Positions 1 through 9,692 are shown, counted from the first letter of the stretch. The stretch: DNA of 64,000 bases from Zunongwangia mangrovi (GCF_900112105.1 NZ_FOKV01000002.1:372001-436000); one strand, 5' to 3'. Program-made: numbers and translations. The notes: generated by a model from the sequence alone, not told the origin.

Positions 1-1
1 C

Positions 2-127
2 AAAGATCTTGGTATTAATTTTACGCAAAAAGCAGTAATTAGTCTTGATATTTTAAATTTTGAAGATCAGGATTATTTACTAGTAACCTATAACAACCAT
101 AAACCACAGGTTTATAAACTCAACTAA
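2..127 (+). CDS. C-terminal end of a truncated protein, possibly a VCBS/FG-GAP repeat protein
   Basis: An open frame enters from the left edge and ends at TAA 125-127, giving about 41 residues that end in YKLN. The hydrophobic/polar alternation (DYLLVTYNNHKPQVYKLN) resembles the last blade of VCBS/FG-GAP (UnbV-type) beta-propeller proteins, which in Flavobacteriaceae often sit directly upstream of a vanadium-haloperoxidase-type gene. The next gene starts 2 nt after this stop, so the two are probably co-transcribed. The family call is inferred from a short tail and gene order and is weak. That it is a real gene end is more secure. Confidence 0.45.
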   Translation, partial: KDLGINFTQKAVISLDILNFEDQDYLLVTYNNHKPQVYKLN

Positions 128-129
128 GC

Positions 130-1470
130 ATGAGAAAAGCTCTAGTATTACTTTTAAGTATTGCAATTTTTAGCAGCTGTGCAGATGATAAGAACACTAA
201 TGTTGAAGCGATAAACATAAGTGCGGCAGATTATCATGCCTCTTTAGACCAGATCACCAATATCATGGTGCACGATATTTTCTCGCCACCGGTAGCAAGC
301 CGAATTTATTCGTATTCCAATCTTGCTGCTTACGAGATCGTAGCACAGCATAATCCCGAATTCGAATCACTCACAAAAAGGATAAATGCAGATATTTCTA
401 TCCCTGCATTAGATACGACCAAAGCTATCGATTACAAAATGGCGGCCTTGATCGCGCAGTTGGAAATTGGTAAAACGCTTATTTTTTCTGAAGTTGAAAT
501 TACCAATTACAGGGATAGCTTATTTGTAAGCTGGAAAGAAAATAATGAAGAGATCTTTACAAATTCTGAAGCCTACGGAATGCAGGTTGCAGATGCATTT
601 AAAAAATGGATCGATAAAGACAATTACAAAGAAACGCGTACGATGCCTAAATTTTCGGTATATACTGAAGATGTTTCGCGATGGCAACCTACTCCCCCAA
701 CCTATATGGATGGAATAGAACCACATTGGATGAAGATTAGGCCTTTCACTTTAGATTCAGCTTCACAATTTAAGCCAGAACCTCATCCCGAATTTTCCAT
801 GGAAGAAGGATCTGATTTTTACAAAGAATTGATGGAGGTATATGAAGTACGAAACGAAATGGATATAAGCGGTAACAAATCTGAAGAAATGTCTATCGCC
901 AAATTTTGGGATTGTAATCCTTATGTTTCTACCCAACGTGGGCATTTAATGTTTGCAACAAAAAAGATCACTCCTGGTGGTCACTGGATTGGTATTACAA
1001 AAATTGCCGGTAGAAGAGCTAATCTCGATTTCGATAAAACCGTTTACGCTTATACGACAACAAGTATGGGAATTGCCGATGCTTTTATTAGTTGTTGGGA
1101 CGAAAAATACCGTAGTAATTTGGTACGCCCGGAAACGCTAATCAATAAGTATATCGACGACCAGTGGAAGCCGGTTTTACAAACACCACCATTTCCAGAG
1201 TACACCAGTGGACATTCTGTGGTAAGTGGAGCTTCAGCAGAAATATTAACGCAACTATTTGGTGATCAATTTCAGTTCTTAGATGACACTGAAGTCCGTT
1301 ATGGATTACCAGAAAGGGAATACACCTCTTTTAGAAATGCAGCGCAAGAAGCGGCTTTAAGCAGACTTTATGGTGGTATCCACTATCGTGCAGCTATCGA
1401 AAATGGTCTAGACCAGGGAATCGACCTGGGAAAACATGTAGTTAACACCTTAAATGTAAAAGCACTTTAA
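130..1470 (+). CDS. Vanadium-dependent haloperoxidase / PAP2-superfamily lipoprotein
   Basis: The 446-residue protein begins with a lipoprotein signal (lipobox FSSC, Cys17), so it should be anchored in an envelope membrane facing the periplasm. The C-terminal half has the vanadate/phosphate-binding pattern of the family: K..RP-like KYRSNLVRP (about residues 326-334), PEYTSGH with His362, and SRLYGGIH with Arg412 and His418. Proteins of this family are either haloperoxidases or acid phosphatases, and the sequence alone does not decide which. The ATG start follows the previous stop by 2 nt and the next gene follows by 3 nt, so a three-gene operon is likely. Confidence 0.85.
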   Translation: MRKALVLLLSIAIFSSCADDKNTNVEAINISAADYHASLDQITNIMVHDIFSPPVASRIYSYSNLAAYEIVAQHNPEFESLTKRINADISIPALDTTKAIDYKMAALIAQLEIGKTLIFSEVEITNYRDSLFVSWKENNEEIFTNSEAYGMQVADAFKKWIDKDNYKETRTMPKFSVYTEDVSRWQPTPPTYMDGIEPHWMKIRPFTLDSASQFKPEPHPEFSMEEGSDFYKELMEVYEVRNEMDISGNKSEEMSIAKFWDCNPYVSTQRGHLMFATKKITPGGHWIGITKIAGRRANLDFDKTVYAYTTTSMGIADAFISCWDEKYRSNLVRPETLINKYIDDQWKPVLQTPPFPEYTSGHSVVSGASAEILTQLFGDQFQFLDDTEVRYGLPEREYTSFRNAAQEAALSRLYGGIHYRAAIENGLDQGIDLGKHVVNTLNVKAL

Positions 1471-1473
1471 TCG

Positions 1474-2367
1474 ATGAAGAAATTACTTTTGGGACTATTG
1501 ATCGTAGGCTTAGTTGGTATTTCTATTTGGTATCTTGCTGTTAAACCCTACGATTATAGCATCGCCTTTACCACCAATACTCCAAGTGGTATTATTTATG
1601 AAAAAATACAATATTGGAAATATGATCATTTTAATGATGCTGAAATCCTTGACCAAGAACTCAATAAAAGCGTAACCCACGAGCTCGATTTTAGTGACAA
1701 ATCCTTGGTTATCGATTGGAATATTTCACCAATAAATGATTCTGTAAATCAAGTAAAAGCAGTAGTAAATCATCCCGAAAACCTTATTTCTAATCGTATT
1801 TCTTTATTAACCGGAGAAAGTGAAGAACAAGACAGTCTTAAAGCGGAGCTCGAAATTCTTAGAAAATCGCTTGAAGACGATAAAGGCAATTATAATATCG
1901 AAATCTTAGGCGAAACAAAAGCGCCAAAAACAGATTGCGCTTGTATGAGCTTAAAAGGGCAGCTACAACAAAAAGCCATGCTTATGATGACCAATATTGG
2001 TTATTTATCAGACTATGTTTTAGAACATGATTTAGAAATGCCTGCAAAACCACGAGTTTTAGTTAAAAGTTGGGATAAAGAAACCAATGAAATTAAGTTC
2101 GATTTTTGCTTTCCTATCATTAAAAAAGAAGGCCTGCCAGAAACGGAAAAAATCAAATTAAAAACCTTACCATCGTTTAGTGCGATGCACGTTGTATTTA
2201 ACGGAAATTACCTTTTTACGCATTACGGCTGGTATAAATTGCAAGATTACGCGAAAAGGCATGATCTAAATCTTAGCGAACAGGTTTTAGAGGTCTTTAA
2301 TAATAATCCTGAAATGGGAGGAAATTCTATAGACTGGAAAACTGATATTTATACTTTAGTTAGATAA
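1474..2367 (+). CDS. Membrane-anchored protein with AraC-effector-binding (GyrI-like) domain
   Basis: This 297-residue protein has one N-terminal membrane segment (about residues 3-22) and an acidic region with a short coiled stretch around residues 115-135. Its C-terminal half (about 185-297) resembles the GyrI-like/effector-binding fold: PRVLVKSWD, a central FDFCFPI strand, an HYGWYKL helix start and a final WKTDIYTLVR strand. In this family the domain binds small molecules or proteins; no enzymatic residue is evident. It starts 3 nt after the haloperoxidase-like gene and is followed by a strong terminator, so it closes that operon. The specific function is unknown. Confidence 0.6.
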   Translation: MKKLLLGLLIVGLVGISIWYLAVKPYDYSIAFTTNTPSGIIYEKIQYWKYDHFNDAEILDQELNKSVTHELDFSDKSLVIDWNISPINDSVNQVKAVVNHPENLISNRISLLTGESEEQDSLKAELEILRKSLEDDKGNYNIEILGETKAPKTDCACMSLKGQLQQKAMLMMTNIGYLSDYVLEHDLEMPAKPRVLVKSWDKETNEIKFDFCFPIIKKEGLPETEKIKLKTLPSFSAMHVVFNGNYLFTHYGWYKLQDYAKRHDLNLSEQVLEVFNNNPEMGGNSIDWKTDIYTLVR

Positions 2368-2492
2368 AATTTTCAGAAAAAATTATTGCTGAAAATATCG
2401 AATTTCAGCTAAGTGTTTATTTCCATTTTTTTCGATTTACCTGAAGTTCTAAAATCGATTATTTTTCAAAAAAGTAAAATACCAAGATTCAA

Positions 2493-2530
2493 TAAAAAAA
2501 GCTGTCTTTTTTTAGAAGACAGCTTTTTTC
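2493..2530. terminator. Bidirectional intrinsic terminator
   Basis: A perfect 9-bp stem (AGCTGTCTT at 2500-2508 with AAGACAGCT at 2516-2524) has a run of A before it and a run of T after it. It lies between convergent genes ending at 2367 (+) and 2635 (-), although it sits about 105 nt before the minus-strand gene end. Confidence 0.85.
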
Positions 2531-2634
2531 CGGATAATTAGTAATTTTTAAGTCAATTTCTTTGATAAATTAACTCCTCACAATATACTTCAATTTTTGC
2601 TTAAAAACCCATAAAAACTGAAGTTATTTGAATT

Positions 2635-3288
2635 TTAAAGCGACATTGCTTTACCGCCACCAAATTCTTCTACGCTGCCGCAAGGAACATATTCACCAGG
2701 AATTGGATCGTACCAAAGTACGTTTTCTCCAATTTGTTCGCTTGTTTTCCAAGCCCAAATTCCCATATCTCTTACTGTTTCTAAGTAAGCAAGCGCACCA
2801 GCATCATGATTCATTAAATCTTCATCATCTGGAGTCTTGTCTTGCGGATCCTGAGTTTCAGTAGTTCGCTTTGGCCTGAAGCTTTCTTTTTCTTCAGGAG
2901 TGGCTTTTAAATATTTTGCTATTATTTTATCGTATTCTTCGGCTGTTCCATTACCTGGATCTTTATCAAATTCTTTTTCGAAAGCACTTGCAAAAGCATC
3001 AGCAGATTTTTTGAAATCCTCCTGCTGAGATTCTGGTGCTACTTCAGTCATATAAGAATCGATAAATTCAGCTATATTTAATTCACTTGCACCGGCAGTA
3101 TCTGTCTTAGGCAGAATAATATCCAGCACTTCTTTCAGAATAAATCCATTAGATGCAGTTAAATATGAAGGCTGCCAGTCGTAAGAAGGTTCGCTTTTAC
3201 AACTTTGCAATAAGCTTAAAGTACTTGGCCCAACGACCATCACTCCAGCTCCTAATCCTATATTTCTTAAGGCCTGTCTTCTATTCAT
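2635..3288 (-). CDS. Gluconate 2-dehydrogenase subunit 3 family protein
   Basis: The 217-residue protein starts MNRRQALRNIGLG, a twin-arginine-like leader that ends in a lipobox-like LLQSC at about residue 30. This predicts export in a folded state, probably with lipid anchoring. The region ILKEVLDIILPKTDTAGASE followed by FIDSYM is typical of the small subunit (subunit 3) of membrane-bound FAD sugar/gluconate dehydrogenases. It lies 9 nt downstream of the GMC flavoprotein on the same strand. The family precedent is that this subunit carries the Tat signal and co-exports the signal-less flavoprotein, and the same arrangement is seen here. Confidence 0.85.
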   Translation of the reverse strand: MNRRQALRNIGLGAGVMVVGPSTLSLLQSCKSEPSYDWQPSYLTASNGFILKEVLDIILPKTDTAGASELNIAEFIDSYMTEVAPESQQEDFKKSADAFASAFEKEFDKDPGNGTAEEYDKIIAKYLKATPEEKESFRPKRTTETQDPQDKTPDDEDLMNHDAGALAYLETVRDMGIWAWKTSEQIGENVLWYDPIPGEYVPCGSVEEFGGGKAMSL

Positions 3289-3297
3289 GATTTTGGT

Positions 3298-5004
3298 TTA
3301 TGCGTTAGACGAATTTTTAAAGTTCTTAGAAGCATGATCTGCAGCTCTGGCAGTCATTGCCATGTACGTTAATGAAGGGTTTTGACATCCAGAAGACGTC
3401 ATAAAAGCACCATCTGTAACATATACGTTTTTAACTGAATGAACCTGGTTGTTACCATTTAAAACCGAAGTTTTAGGATCACGACCCATTCGTGCAGTTC
3501 CCATCTCGTGAATTCCAAGACCGGGAGCTCCAAGATTATCGTAAGAAGAAATTTCACGACAACCTGCTTTTTCTAGCATGGCGATCGCCTGTTCTTTCAT
3601 ATCCTTACGCATTTTAAGTTCATTTTCTTTAAATTCAGCATCAAAAGTTATAGTTGGTAATCCCCACTTATCTAACTTATCATAATTTAAAGTCATCTTA
3701 TTTTCGTGGTAAGGAAGACATTCTCCAAAAGCTAAAAGTCCCATCGTCCAACCTCCTGGCTTAACGATCGCTTCTTTTAGTTCTTTACCATAACCAAGCT
3801 CGGCTACAGCTTCCTGCCAATCTCCACGGCTAGCACCACCCTGGTAACCATAACCTCTAATAAAGTCTAATCCTTCGTTATCTGTAAGGTTTCTAAATCT
3901 TGGAAGGTAAATTCCGTTTGGTTTTCTTCCTTTATAATAAGAATCTTCAAATCCATCAAATTTTCCGGAGGCTCCAACCTGAAAATGGTGATCCATTACG
4001 TTATGTCCTAACTCTCCACTATCATTTCCTAATCCTTCAGGAAATCTATCAGATTTAGATTGCATTAAAATACTTGTAGAAGCCATGGCAGAAGCACAAA
4101 GGAATATCACGTTGGCTTTAAACTCCATTTCTTCTTTAGTTTCAGTATCTATTACCTTAACCCCGGTAGCTTCTTTAGTATCTGGATCGTATAAAACCTC
4201 GCTTACAATAGAGTAAGGTCTTAAGGTCATATTGTCCGTTCTACTAGCTGCAGGTAAAGTTGAAGATGGACTACTAAAGTATCCTCCATAAGGACATCCT
4301 CTAATACAACGATTTCTAAACTGACAATTAGAGCGTCCTTCAAATTTTTTATCTCCAGTAATATGTGCTACACGACCAGCGGTTAACACCCGTCCATCAA
4401 AGCTCTCTGCAATTCTTTCTCTTACATGTTCTTCTACACAATTAAGATCCATTGGTGGTAAAAAGTTACCATCGGGTAATTGTGTAAGTCCTTCTTTACG
4501 ACCACTTACTCCTATATAAGATTCTACATAATCGTACCAAGGCGCAATATCTTTATATCGAATAGGCCAATCTACTGCAATACCATCTTTCTTATTCGCT
4601 GCAAAGTCCAGATCACTTAAACGATAACTATGGCGACCCCACATAATAGAACGTCCACCAACATGGTATCCACGCATCCAATCAAACCTTTTAGTCTCGT
4701 TATATGGATGATCTACGTCATCTACAAACCAGTGCGCACTGGCCTTATTTGTAGTATAACCTGTACGTGCTTGTTTTTGCTGGCGAGCAGCTTCCTCGCG
4801 GGTTTGCTCTCCTTTAAATTTATAATCCCAAGGATCATCATTCATCGTAGGATAGTCTTTCACATGCTCTATCATACGACCTCTTTCTAAAACAAGGGTC
4901 TTAAATCCCTTCTCACATAATTCTTTTGCGGCCCAACCTCCGCTAATACCTGTTCCAACCACAATGGCATCATAGGTATCGTTTTCGTAATAACTTTTGC
5001 TCAC
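3298..5004 (-). CDS. GMC family FAD-dependent sugar oxidoreductase
   Basis: The 568-residue flavoprotein uses a GTG start at 5004. An FAD-binding GTGISG motif lies at residues 17-22 and a GGRSIMWGRHS segment at about 116-126. The C-terminal GMC signature has HEMGTARMG (His499) and CQNPS (Asn542), the likely catalytic pair. Three cysteines (227, 233, 237) in a CQFRNRCIRGCPYGG loop are characteristic of the gluconate-2-dehydrogenase-like branch of GMC enzymes. There is no signal peptide of its own, so Tat export together with the adjacent subunit 3 is inferred. Gene context (DUF1080, sugar isomerases, Gfo/Idh) points to oxidation of a glycoside or sugar, plausibly at C3. Confidence 0.9.
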   Translation of the reverse strand: MSKSYYENDTYDAIVVGTGISGGWAAKELCEKGFKTLVLERGRMIEHVKDYPTMNDDPWDYKFKGEQTREEAARQQKQARTGYTTNKASAHWFVDDVDHPYNETKRFDWMRGYHVGGRSIMWGRHSYRLSDLDFAANKKDGIAVDWPIRYKDIAPWYDYVESYIGVSGRKEGLTQLPDGNFLPPMDLNCVEEHVRERIAESFDGRVLTAGRVAHITGDKKFEGRSNCQFRNRCIRGCPYGGYFSSPSSTLPAASRTDNMTLRPYSIVSEVLYDPDTKEATGVKVIDTETKEEMEFKANVIFLCASAMASTSILMQSKSDRFPEGLGNDSGELGHNVMDHHFQVGASGKFDGFEDSYYKGRKPNGIYLPRFRNLTDNEGLDFIRGYGYQGGASRGDWQEAVAELGYGKELKEAIVKPGGWTMGLLAFGECLPYHENKMTLNYDKLDKWGLPTITFDAEFKENELKMRKDMKEQAIAMLEKAGCREISSYDNLGAPGLGIHEMGTARMGRDPKTSVLNGNNQVHSVKNVYVTDGAFMTSSGCQNPSLTYMAMTARAADHASKNFKNSSNA

Positions 5005-5044
5005 GGTAATGTTATTGGTTAATAATTTGATAATCGAATCTTCT

Positions 5045-5052
5045 CAAATATA
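5045..5052 (-). promoter_or_regulatory. Candidate -7 box for the GMC operon
   Basis: On the minus strand this reads TATATTTG, an exact match to the Bacteroidota TAnnTTTG -7 element, 40 nt upstream of the GTG start. No good TTTG -33 element was found at the usual spacing, so the assignment is tentative. Confidence 0.35.
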
Positions 5053-5152
5053 TAAATTATTGCGTATAATTTCACATCTTTGAAAAAAACTATACATTTA
5101 GAACTCAAAAAAAATCAATCTTACATTTTTTTATAACATATTAACAAATTAT

Positions 5153-6154
5153 ATGAATAGCAATTTTTCCCGATTCCGTATCGTAATTTTAGGGTTAATT
5201 GTCTTTAATTTATCATTGCTTTCCTGTAAAAATAAGGAAGCTGAAAATAAAGACGATAGCTCTGCAGCCATTGATTCTACTGTAAGCAATGAGCCTTTCT
5301 TCAAATTAAGCTTAGCACAATGGTCTTTAGAAAAACCAATTCACGAAGGTGAATTAGATCCAGTAGATTTTGCAGAGAAAGCTAAAGAACTTGGCTTTGA
5401 TGGTATTGAATATGTGAATCAACTTTATTTCGATAAATATCGAGATGCTGAAGATCCTGAAGCTGCTTTTTCGCTACTTTTAGATACTTTAAAAGCAAAA
5501 AGTACCGAATTTAATGTTAAAAACGTGTTAATCATGGTTGATGGCGAAGGTGATCTAGCTGCTATCAAGGATAAGGAAAGAACAGATGCTGTAGAAAAAC
5601 ACAAAAGATGGGTAGATGCTGCAAAATTTTTGGGCTGCCATGCTATTCGTGTAAATTTATTTGGAAGTAATGATGAAGCCGAATGGAAATCTAATGCAGT
5701 AAAAGGACTTACAGAATTATCCAAATACGCTGCTTCAAAAAAGATTAACGTACTTGTAGAAAATCATGGTGGTTTATCCAGCAATGGTAAACTGTTAGCT
5801 GAAGTAATGGAAGAAGTAGATCTACCAAACTGTGGTACCCTACCCGATTTTGGGAATTTCTGTTTACGCAGAAAAGACGGAAAAATGTGGGGAACAGAAT
5901 GTATCGAAGAATATCCTACTTACCAGGGAATCGAAGAAATGATCCCTTATGCAAAAGCAGTGAGCGCAAAAACTTACGAATTCGACGAAAACGGTAAAGA
6001 AACAACATTAGATATTGGTCGAATTTTGAAGATCGTAAAAGACTCTGGTTACGAAGGTTGGATTGGTGTCGAATATGAAGGTTCTGGTTTAGAACCTGAA
6101 GAAGGAATTTTAAAAACTAAAGAATTATTACTTAACGAAGCTAAGCAGCTTTAA
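5153..6154 (+). CDS. Secreted sugar phosphate isomerase/epimerase-like lipoprotein
   Basis: The 333-residue protein has a lipoprotein signal (lipobox SLLSC) and a Ser/Asp-rich linker. An AP-endonuclease-2/xylose-isomerase-like TIM barrel follows: LSLAQWSLEKPI, LGFDGIEYV, FLGCHAIRVNLFG, NVLVENHGGLSS, LPDFGNF and WIGVEYEG carry the usual acidic and His metal-site residues. Periplasmic members sit in 3-keto-glycoside and inositol-type clusters, acting as isomerases, epimerases or lyases on oxidised sugars. It is the first gene of the plus-strand operon divergent from the GMC pair. The exact substrate cannot be read from the sequence. Confidence 0.8.
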   Translation: MNSNFSRFRIVILGLIVFNLSLLSCKNKEAENKDDSSAAIDSTVSNEPFFKLSLAQWSLEKPIHEGELDPVDFAEKAKELGFDGIEYVNQLYFDKYRDAEDPEAAFSLLLDTLKAKSTEFNVKNVLIMVDGEGDLAAIKDKERTDAVEKHKRWVDAAKFLGCHAIRVNLFGSNDEAEWKSNAVKGLTELSKYAASKKINVLVENHGGLSSNGKLLAEVMEEVDLPNCGTLPDFGNFCLRRKDGKMWGTECIEEYPTYQGIEEMIPYAKAVSAKTYEFDENGKETTLDIGRILKIVKDSGYEGWIGVEYEGSGLEPEEGILKTKELLLNEAKQL

Positions 6155-6169
6155 ACATTACTACACACT

Positions 6170-7396
6170 ATGAAGAAACTGGTAAGATTTCAATTATCCT
6201 TAATGATGTTCTTAGAATTTTTCATCTGGGGTGGTTGGTTTGTAACTCTGGGAACATTTTTAGCAGATAATTTGCAGGCGACTGGAGCAGAAACCGCAAT
6301 GGCTTTTTCTACACAATCCTGGGGCGCTATTATTGCTCCTTTTATTATTGGGCTAATTGCCGATAGATTTTTTAATGCTGAACGAATTTTAGGAGTACTT
6401 CATTTAATTGGTGCTATTTTAATGTACATGATGTACAGCTCTGTCGACTTCGGAAGTTTTTATCCTTACGTGCTTAGTTATATGATCCTTTATATGCCAA
6501 CACTGGCTTTGGTTAATTCAATTTCTTTTGCACAAATGAAAGATCCTTCAAAAGAATTTTCTAATATTAGGGTATTTGGTACCATTGGCTGGATTATTTC
6601 TGGAGTGGTAATTAGTACTGTGTTTGCTTGGGATTCACCCGAAGCCAGAGCGGAAGGTATGCTTAAAAACACGTTTTTAATGGTAGCAATCGCTTCAGCC
6701 TTTTTAGGCTTATTTAGTTTTAGCCTACCTAAAACTCCACCTTCAGGAAAAGGTGAAAAAATAACGATCAAAGATATTTTAGGATTAGAAGCAATAGGAT
6801 TATTAAAGAACAGAAACTTTTTTATGTTCTTTTTATCTTCAATATTGATCTGTATTCCGCTTGCCTTTTATTATCAAAATGCCAACCCATTTTTAGCCGA
6901 AGTTGGTATGGGGGCTCCAACAGTTAAAATGGCTATTGGTCAGGTTTCTGAAGCTTTATTTTTATTGCTTATTCCTTTCTTCTTTAAGAGATACGGATTT
7001 AAAATTACACTTATCGCCGGAATGCTTGCATGGACCATACGATACCTATTATTCGCCTATGGAAATGCAGACGAATTAGTGCTAATGCTTTACTTAGGAA
7101 TTGCTTTACATGGTATCTGCTACGACTTCTTCTTTGTATCCGGGCAGATCTATACCGATTCTAAAGCAGGACCAAAAATTAAAAGTGCTGCACAGGGATT
7201 AATTACACTGGCTACTTATGGAGTTGGGATGCTAATAGGCTTCTGGGTAGCAGGACAAATTAGCGATATGTATCTTAATGCAGATGGCACTCACGATTGG
7301 TCTAATATATGGATCGTGCCAGCTGGTTTTGCTTTTGTGGTGATGATTGTTTTTGCTATCTTCTTCCGCAATGAAAAAGTTGAATATTCAGAATAA
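6170..7396 (+). CDS. NupG-type major facilitator permease
   Basis: The 408-residue protein has about 12 hydrophobic segments, matching the nucleoside:H+ symporter (NupG/XapB) branch of the MFS. Recognisable stretches are FFIWGGWFVTLGTFL in helix 1, GLIADRFF after helix 2 and KEFSNIRVFGTIGWI before helix 5. Annotated members transport nucleosides, but in Bacteroidota they recur in sugar clusters with Gfo/Idh and TIM-barrel isomerases. Import of an oxidised sugar from the periplasm into the cytoplasm is therefore the contextual inference. It begins 15 nt after the upstream isomerase gene. Confidence 0.85.
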   Translation: MKKLVRFQLSLMMFLEFFIWGGWFVTLGTFLADNLQATGAETAMAFSTQSWGAIIAPFIIGLIADRFFNAERILGVLHLIGAILMYMMYSSVDFGSFYPYVLSYMILYMPTLALVNSISFAQMKDPSKEFSNIRVFGTIGWIISGVVISTVFAWDSPEARAEGMLKNTFLMVAIASAFLGLFSFSLPKTPPSGKGEKITIKDILGLEAIGLLKNRNFFMFFLSSILICIPLAFYYQNANPFLAEVGMGAPTVKMAIGQVSEALFLLLIPFFFKRYGFKITLIAGMLAWTIRYLLFAYGNADELVLMLYLGIALHGICYDFFFVSGQIYTDSKAGPKIKSAAQGLITLATYGVGMLIGFWVAGQISDMYLNADGTHDWSNIWIVPAGFAFVVMIVFAIFFRNEKVEYSE

Positions 7397-7412
7397 AAAT
7401 TAAAAAAATATA

Positions 7413-8552
7413 ATGGGAAAGAAAATTAAACTCGGCATCCTTGGTGGTGGCGGTGATTCGTTAATAGGTGTATTACACCGAGTTGCTTCCTCGATGTTCG
7501 ATAAATTTGAAGTTGTAGGTGGGGTATTTAATACCGACATCAATGAAAGTTTAAAATTTGCTGAAGAACTTGGTATTGGCACAGATCGCATTTATGCCAA
7601 TCTTGATGACCTTATAGAACAGGAAAATAGACTACCAGAAGAAGATAGGATTCAGGTCGTATCTGTACTTACCCCAAACTTCCTTCATTTTCCTATGGCG
7701 AAACAGCTTGTAGAAGGTGGCTTTCACGTGATCTGCGAAAAACCAATGACCACTACTTTAGAAGAAGCTAAAATTCTAAAGGAAGCTTCAGATAAAGCAG
7801 GAAAAGTTTTTGCGGTGACATACACATACACAGGCTATCCAATGGTGCGCCAAATGCGTGAAATGATCACTTCAGGAAAATTAGGTAAAATTCAGAAGAT
7901 CGATGTGCAGTATTATCAGGGTTGGATCAATCCTATTATCCATGATAAAGAACAACGTAATACCATCTGGCGTTTAGATCCAGAAAAATCTGGAATTAGC
8001 TGTTGTATTGGTGATATTGGTACACATGCTTACGATATGATCGAGTATGTTACTGGTATGGAGGTTAAAAAGATCCTTGCAGATCTTAATTATCTATATG
8101 AAGATAACGCCATGGACATCGATGGTACAGTACTATTACGCTTTGAAGATCAAATTAAGGGAGTGCTTAGAGCAAGCCAGATTGCTACCGGAGAAGAAAA
8201 TAACTTTACTGTAAAAGTTTATGGCGATAAAGCCGGAATAAAATGGGAGCAGGAAAATCCTAATTATCTTTATTTATTAGAAGAAGATAAACCTTTGCAG
8301 GTCTTAAAACCGGGACATGCTTACAATAGCGATTTTTCTTTAAGCGGAACAAAATTACCACCGGGACATCCGGAAGGAATTTTCGATTCTATGGGAAATA
8401 TTTATCACGGAGTTGCAAAAGCAATCCTGGGAGAAGAAGCTTTTGATGGCGAATATCCAACGATCACAGATGGTTTACGCGGAATGAACTTTATTGAAAA
8501 AGCCGTAGAAAGCCATAAAAATGGTAATGTTTGGACAAGCATAGACGATTAA
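7413..8552 (+). CDS. Gfo/Idh/MocA family NAD(P)-dependent oxidoreductase
   Basis: The 379-residue protein has no export signal, so it is cytoplasmic. An N-terminal Rossmann fold begins IKLGILGGGGDS (about residues 5-16), and the family EKP motif (CEKPMTTT) lies near residue 110. The C-terminal alpha/beta domain includes CCIGDIGTHAYDMIEYV, which carries the conserved Asp and His of the active site. Family members reversibly oxidise sugar hydroxyls, including 3-keto sugars to or from sugars. It lies 16 nt after the permease and 18 nt before another isomerase. Reduction of an imported keto-sugar is a plausible role but is inferred from context. Confidence 0.88.
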   Translation: MGKKIKLGILGGGGDSLIGVLHRVASSMFDKFEVVGGVFNTDINESLKFAEELGIGTDRIYANLDDLIEQENRLPEEDRIQVVSVLTPNFLHFPMAKQLVEGGFHVICEKPMTTTLEEAKILKEASDKAGKVFAVTYTYTGYPMVRQMREMITSGKLGKIQKIDVQYYQGWINPIIHDKEQRNTIWRLDPEKSGISCCIGDIGTHAYDMIEYVTGMEVKKILADLNYLYEDNAMDIDGTVLLRFEDQIKGVLRASQIATGEENNFTVKVYGDKAGIKWEQENPNYLYLLEEDKPLQVLKPGHAYNSDFSLSGTKLPPGHPEGIFDSMGNIYHGVAKAILGEEAFDGEYPTITDGLRGMNFIEKAVESHKNGNVWTSIDD

Positions 8553-8570
8553 CCTGAAAAATACCAACTA

Positions 8571-9626
8571 ATGAAAACGATAAAAGGACCTGCAGTTTAT
8601 TTAGCTCAGTTTATGGATTCTAAAGCTCCGTTTAATAGTTTAGACGGACTTTGCCAATGGGCTGCAGATTTAGGATATAAAGGAATACAGATCCCTACCT
8701 GGGAAACGGCTTTGATCGATCTGGAAAAAGCCGGAGAAAGTAAAACCTACTGCGATGAGCTTAAAGGAAAAGTTGAATCTTACGGTTTAGAAATCACAGA
8801 ACTTTGTACGCACTTACAGGGGCAATTAGTAGCTGTACATCCCGCTTACGATATCATGTTCGATAATTTTGCTCCAGATGAATACAAAGGAAATCCAAAA
8901 GCCAGAACGGAATGGGCTATAGAACAACTAAAAAGCGCAGCTAAAGCCAGTAGACATTTTGGCTTAGATGTTCATGGTACATTTAGTGGTTCTCTTTTAT
9001 GGCATACCGCTCACCCATGGCCGCAACGACCAGATGGTCTTGTAGAACTTGGCTTTAAAGAACTAGCAAATCGCTGGTTACCTATTTTAGATGTTTTTGA
9101 TGAAAACGGAGTTGACCTTTGCTATGAAATTCATCCCGGTGAGGATCTTCATGATGGTGATACGTTCGAACGCTTTTTAGCGGAAACTAATAATCATAAA
9201 AGAGTTAATCTTCTTTACGATCCAAGTCATTTTGTGCTTCAGCAATTAGATTATTTAACATATATCGATCACTATCATGAATTCATAAAAATGTTTCATG
9301 TAAAAGATGCCGAATTTAATCCTACCGGAAAAAAAGGAAGCTTTGGTGGCTATAATGATTGGGTAGACCGCGCAGGTAGATATCGCCACCCAGGTGATGG
9401 TCAGGTAGATTTTAAAACCATTTTCTCTAAACTTACACAATATGGTTGTGATGTTTGGGCAGTTATGGAATGGGAATGTTGTATAAAATCACCAGAACAG
9501 GGAGCTAAAGAAGGTGCGCCTTTTATTCAAGGCCATATTATTGAAGCTACTCAGAAAAAGTTTGACGATTTTGCAGGATCCGAAATTAATGAAGATCGTC
9601 TTAAGCGAATTCTAGGGTTAAAATAA
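8571..9626 (+). CDS. Cytoplasmic sugar phosphate isomerase/epimerase (TIM barrel)
   Basis: The 351-residue protein has no signal peptide. The AP-endonuclease-2-like barrel is complete: LGYKGIQIPTWE, DVHGTFSGSLLWH, VDLCYEIHPGED (metal-binding Glu/His), NLLYDPSHFV, FHVKDAEFN, RHPGDGQVDF and VMEWEC. The long HPWPQRPDG insertion recurs in the branch linked to Gfo/Idh oxidoreductases. It is the cytoplasmic counterpart to the secreted paralogue at 5153-6154 and probably acts on the product of the preceding oxidoreductase. Family assignment is firm and substrate unknown. Confidence 0.85.
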   Translation: MKTIKGPAVYLAQFMDSKAPFNSLDGLCQWAADLGYKGIQIPTWETALIDLEKAGESKTYCDELKGKVESYGLEITELCTHLQGQLVAVHPAYDIMFDNFAPDEYKGNPKARTEWAIEQLKSAAKASRHFGLDVHGTFSGSLLWHTAHPWPQRPDGLVELGFKELANRWLPILDVFDENGVDLCYEIHPGEDLHDGDTFERFLAETNNHKRVNLLYDPSHFVLQQLDYLTYIDHYHEFIKMFHVKDAEFNPTGKKGSFGGYNDWVDRAGRYRHPGDGQVDFKTIFSKLTQYGCDVWAVMEWECCIKSPEQGAKEGAPFIQGHIIEATQKKFDDFAGSEINEDRLKRILGLK

Positions 9627-9692
9627 ATATTCAAGACCAGTAATATCGAGATTAACCATCTCGTTTAATTTTTAACCTAAACCTAACCGCAA

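Noticed and set aside
2628-2864. 78-codon plus-strand frame over the subunit-3 gene
   Set aside because: His/Leu/Arg-rich shadow with no start context; the minus-strand gene has a clear Tat-type leader.
9647-9663. CGAGA/TCTCG hairpin as a full terminator before the DUF1080 gene
   Set aside because: The stem has only 5 bp and the following T-rich stretch is interrupted; at most a weak attenuator.
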